Notes under the pieces: model-generated
Told to the model about the DNA's origin: nothing
Database searches by the model: none
The model's input: the letters and a program-made list of their open reading frames with translations, nothing else
Translations under genes and position numbers: made by a program
Assembly: GCA_013140975.1 (NCBI GenBank)
Contig: JABFRV010000181.1
Location: 1-38,782, forward strand
Source of the DNA: Saprospiraceae bacterium
GTDB lineage: Bacteria; Bacteroidota; Bacteroidia; Chitinophagales; Saprospiraceae
Length of the DNA: 38,782 nucleotides
Reading direction: 5' to 3'
Part shown: one piece after another, positions 37,001-38,782 of the stretch
Position numbering within the stretch: the first letter of the stretch is position 1
Layout of the letters: each line of letters starts with the position of its first letter

Positions 37001-38403
37001 TTCGGAATCACCGTTGGATCCGGAACGCCTCGTTTAACTAACACATCATATGTTACAGGTAGAGAACATTCGTTTAGTATTCCTGGAAGTCCTATTGTTG
37101 CAATACCTGAACATGAATTTCCTATAGTTGGAACTGTTGGCATAGGCTGACAACTAATTACAGGACCTCTGTCATCAACTATTTTAATTAATTGTGTACA
37201 TTCTGTACTTCTACCTGTACACCAATCAATAACTAGCCATTCACGTAAAATTTTATACGAACCCGCACAAACATTTAAGGTAACATCTTCATATGCATAA
37301 TTGATATTTCTGCATCCAACACCTGTAGGATACCCAGTAACTTCTGGATGAGGGTTGCCTTCAGAATCTTTCTTATACGCTATGTGACATAGTAAAGCCG
37401 GTTCATCAATTCCATCATAATTCGGTGGACAAACGACATCATCTATCCTAGCCGGACGCACTAATATTGTATCAGAGCATTTTGTTTCATTTCCATAACC
37501 GTCAGTTGCTGTCCAATCTCTGAATACAGTATCGAGATATGTACTGGCAGGAGGACATGGAACTGGTACAATTCTATCAGTGTATGTAAATCTTGTACTG
37601 TTACAATTATCATACAATGAAGAGCTGCTTGTAAATGTTCGTGGTTGACCAGGAACAGCAGTTGGATTTGGCGCACCTGTTGGCTTAGGAAAACCAATTC
37701 CAGGCGAAGTCGGCAGAATCGGTACGCCACAATCTACTATTATGGATCTGCATAGCAATTTAGGCTTTAACTTGTCTTCAACACGTAAAATGCCCCAGCA
37801 ATAATTACCAGTACATTTATGAATTGCAGCAACTTCTAAAAATTGACCAACGTGAATTGGTCCTACAGAAGGACTATTGGGTATTGGGATTTTAGTAAAT
37901 GCGTCTCTTACTATAATATCATAGTCAAGAGCATTCCAACCGGAACCTTCCAATACCAAATCAGCGGTAACTACACCTCTACAGTTTTCATCGAGCGATA
38001 CATTTACTGTATCGTTACAATTCACCTGTGGTGCAAATAAGCTACCAACTCGTACACGAATCGTATCCGGTGTACAGGTACCTCCAAGAAGTGGCACTTC
38101 ATTCATTACGATTACCACATTGCCTACTGTATTCCAAGTAATGGAAACATTAGGAAGTGATGATGTATTAACAATTGCAGAACCACCTATCACATTGAAA
38201 GAATAAGTGTTTAATGCATTATATCCTACTATCAAATAGGACGACGACAAATCCGTTCTACATAATACAGACGGAATGCCGGTGAGTGATGCACAAGCCT
38301 GTGCATCTGACTTCAGCAAAGCAGATAAGAAAAGAAAAGCTATTAAGCTAATTTCCTTAAATACTTTGGAGAAGTAAATTCGAGAAAGTATCGGTCTCTT
38401 CAT
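34081..38403 (-). CDS. Giant secreted HYR/dockerin/cohesin-like protein, paralog C (T9SS cargo)
   Basis: This 1440-residue protein is the first gene of the cluster in transcription order. A signal peptide (about residues 17-34) ends at SDAQ. A PKD/Ig-like module (about 37-125) is followed by the core seen in the paralogs: CWGILRVEDKLKP, GIGFPKP, CPPNYDGIDEP, DWCTGRSTECTQLIKIVDD, then HYR/Ig-like domains with many cysteine pairs and DACGNST motifs up to about 1030. The dockerin-like region is 1088-1144, with calcium loop DVNDSRSITSRD at 1123-1134; linker 1145-1217; cohesin-like domain 1218-1354; T9SS sorting domain 1355-1440 (QNQPNPF to KMIMIE). No enzymatic motif is seen. It should be exported, attached to the cell surface and calcium dependent. 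Ligands are unknown. Confidence 0.85.
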   Translation of the reverse strand: MKRPILSRIYFSKVFKEISLIAFLFLSALLKSDAQACASLTGIPSVLCRTDLSSSYLIVGYNALNTYSFNVIGGSAIVNTSSLPNVSITWNTVGNVVIVMNEVPLLGGTCTPDTIRVRVGSLFAPQVNCNDTVNVSLDENCRGVVTADLVLEGSGWNALDYDIIVRDAFTKIPIPNSPSVGPIHVGQFLEVAAIHKCTGNYCWGILRVEDKLKPKLLCRSIIVDCGVPILPTSPGIGFPKPTGAPNPTAVPGQPRTFTSSSSLYDNCNSTRFTYTDRIVPVPCPPASTYLDTVFRDWTATDGYGNETKCSDTILVRPARIDDVVCPPNYDGIDEPALLCHIAYKKDSEGNPHPEVTGYPTGVGCRNINYAYEDVTLNVCAGSYKILREWLVIDWCTGRSTECTQLIKIVDDRGPVISCQPMPTVPTIGNSCSGIATIGLPGILNECSLPVTYDVLVKRGVPDPTVIPNSLEATRVGVVKNNTNPVTYTILDLPVGLSWVLFVVTDACGNSTECATEVLVEEKTKPIPVCQLETVVGLTSSGWAKVDAKSFDDGSYDNCALDSILVRRMDTSVCGGLGNKEFAQYIEFCCDDVAKSPITVVMRVKDKAGNINECMVLAYIQDKIAPVVNCLPNVTVSCSYDISNLEVFGNYRLSEADRRDIIINDAGNNTTAQPKNWGKDGLVIEDCHLDTTYRVSGSVNSCGVGSIVRTFTFKDDFNPTITCRQTISVVNFSPYNGSTIVPARDTTYNGCLNNTDPSVTGRPSWPASINCTKLAANYSDQVFNQVENACYKILRRWLITDDCNPSFIWTDVQVIKVANNKGPSISASTCASKTFDILNDNCTGFVELIGVAGDDCTDTTDLVWSYKIDLNNNGSIDANGTSNNASGVFGRGTHRITWTVEDRCGNSSTCNQTFTGSDKKAPTPYCRTGIITVIMQSSGNVDVWASDLNLNSSDNCSPTSALRYSFTSNVNTTSRRYTCDSIPNGVSKTFDVRIYVTDEAGNQNYCDTKIIIQDGLGNACPDRLTGGTSTALVAGTIQTGLNKSLEEAMVSISGNMPSMPKYHMTQADGKFAFPEIPLAENYFIRAEKNSDFLNGVSTQDIVLIQKHILGISSLNDPYRIIAADVNDSRSITSRDISDIRKLILGISEEFPLKKSWRFINASQQFSDVSNPWPLEESVSIQQLTSDVWNSNLVAVKLGDVSGNAKTSQAQGVQSRTELSKTLYVPVIEFESNEVVSVPFYLNEKVMVTGYQMQLEFDATQMTFESIQNGECILNESNMNLALVDNGIIRLSWDDAKGVSTDKALFVIQFIANKKGSINESLALSVDQFENEISFGNDDASTLKLNFRNSEEKNVNGFYLYQNQPNPFSTTTVISFVIPKDEYASLKIYDVNGRMLKEISRNFKAGFNSIQLDKKEFEYGGILYYNLETSKNRASRKMIMIE

Positions 38404-38782
38404 GATCTAAATAATTGTATTTTAAATTTCATATTCCAACTCTTTCTTATATGCTGTTCATGGCATACGTAGGGGATATCAGGCATAAAGCCCTTTTGAA
38501 TTAAATAATACAAGTATATTCTTCCGAATATTATGTGCCACTTAACCAAGTCTTAAATCCAAGTTCTATTCCAAATACGGCATGCCAATTCTTAGTTATT
38601 AAAAGAAGAATTAATATGAAACTCCTATTTTTTATTAACAAGCATAAGATGCTGTAATTGAGTTATTTAGATATGAAAACTATGTGTTATTAGTAAAATA
38701 ATTGTTTGTATTTGGACATACTCTGCATTACTTAATGTAAAAACTAAAACTAAAATTGAATTCTTATCAACGAAATAAATAT
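38404..38782. other. Noncoding region upstream of the giant-protein cluster
   Basis: About 379 bp to the window end without a credible gene on either strand. It probably contains the leader and promoter of the three-gene cluster, but I could not find a good TAnnTTTG element on the minus strand. It holds the inverted repeat at 38516-38531 and the TACGTAGGGGAT motif at 38466-38477. Confidence 0.45.
38516..38531. promoter_or_regulatory. Perfect 6-bp inverted repeat upstream of paralog C, possible operator
   Basis: ATATTC-TTCC-GAATAT is an exact dyad, 113-128 bp before the paralog C start codon. Its ATATTC/GAATAT halves share a core with the long-spaced repeat upstream of the histidine kinase gene (GATATTCGATC and GATCGAATA). 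A shared regulator is possible; in AT-rich DNA such a match can arise by chance. Confidence 0.3.

Noticed and set aside
36872-37150. Open frames on the plus strand opposite the giant surface-protein genes
   Set aside because: They follow from the composition of the coding strand, have no start context or recognisable domains, and lie inside strongly supported genes.
25031-38403. Cellulosome-type enzyme complex
   Set aside because: Although dockerin-like and cohesin-like modules are present, there is no glycoside hydrolase or carbohydrate-binding module in any of the three proteins or in neighbouring genes.

Overview
This window is AT-rich chromosomal DNA from a member of the Bacteroidota, most likely of the Saprospiria/Chitinophagia type. 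The organism call is inferred from several things: at least six secreted proteins carry a C-terminal type IX secretion (T9SS) sorting domain; promoters match the Bacteroidota consensus (TTG, about 19-23 bp, TAnnTTTG) and Shine-Dalgarno sequences are weak; there is a LytS/LytTR signalling pair; and small families typical of this phylum are present (DUF2490, a 165-residue so-called ABC transporter ATPase that has no ATPase motifs, and HdrC/HdrB-like Fe-S protein pairs). I saw no tRNA, rRNA, CRISPR array, insertion sequence or prophage.

Layout. 1-3.1 kb: the 3' part of a secreted lamin-tail-domain protein, overlapped by a patatin phospholipase. 3.4-7.6 kb: a PyrR-like phosphoribosyltransferase, then a four-gene same-strand run holding a membrane Fe-S protein, a secreted DUF1028 protein, a CCG-domain Fe-S protein and a small conserved protein. 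7.6-13.5 kb: housekeeping and envelope genes (TPR lipoprotein, photolyase, small lipoprotein, membrane-anchored protein, IscA-type Fe-S carrier, DoxX protein, secreted kelch-like protein). 13.5-18.8 kb, minus strand: DUF2490 protein, lipocalin-like lipoprotein, TypA/BipA GTPase, and a polytopic membrane protein resembling GT-C glycosyltransferases. 19.0-22.9 kb, minus strand: a tight run folE, fabD, yqgE and an ABC-F ATPase gene broken by one in-frame TAA. 23.1-24.9 kb: a LytS-type histidine kinase and LytTR response regulator.

25.0-38.4 kb, the most unusual part: three consecutive minus-strand genes encode paralogous secreted proteins of 1424, 1493 and 1440 residues. Each has a signal peptide, a differing N-terminal module, a long cysteine-rich series of HYR/Ig-like domains, a dockerin-like calcium-binding module, a cohesin-like beta-sandwich domain and a T9SS sorting tail. 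The C-terminal halves keep an identical modular ruler: a 57-residue dockerin region, a 73-residue linker, a cohesin-like domain of about 140 residues and an 85-87-residue sorting domain. A dockerin and a cohesin-like domain in one chain, in three tandem copies, suggests surface proteins that may associate with themselves or each other. That is inference; nothing here shows binding. The kinase/regulator pair lies just downstream and converges on this cluster.
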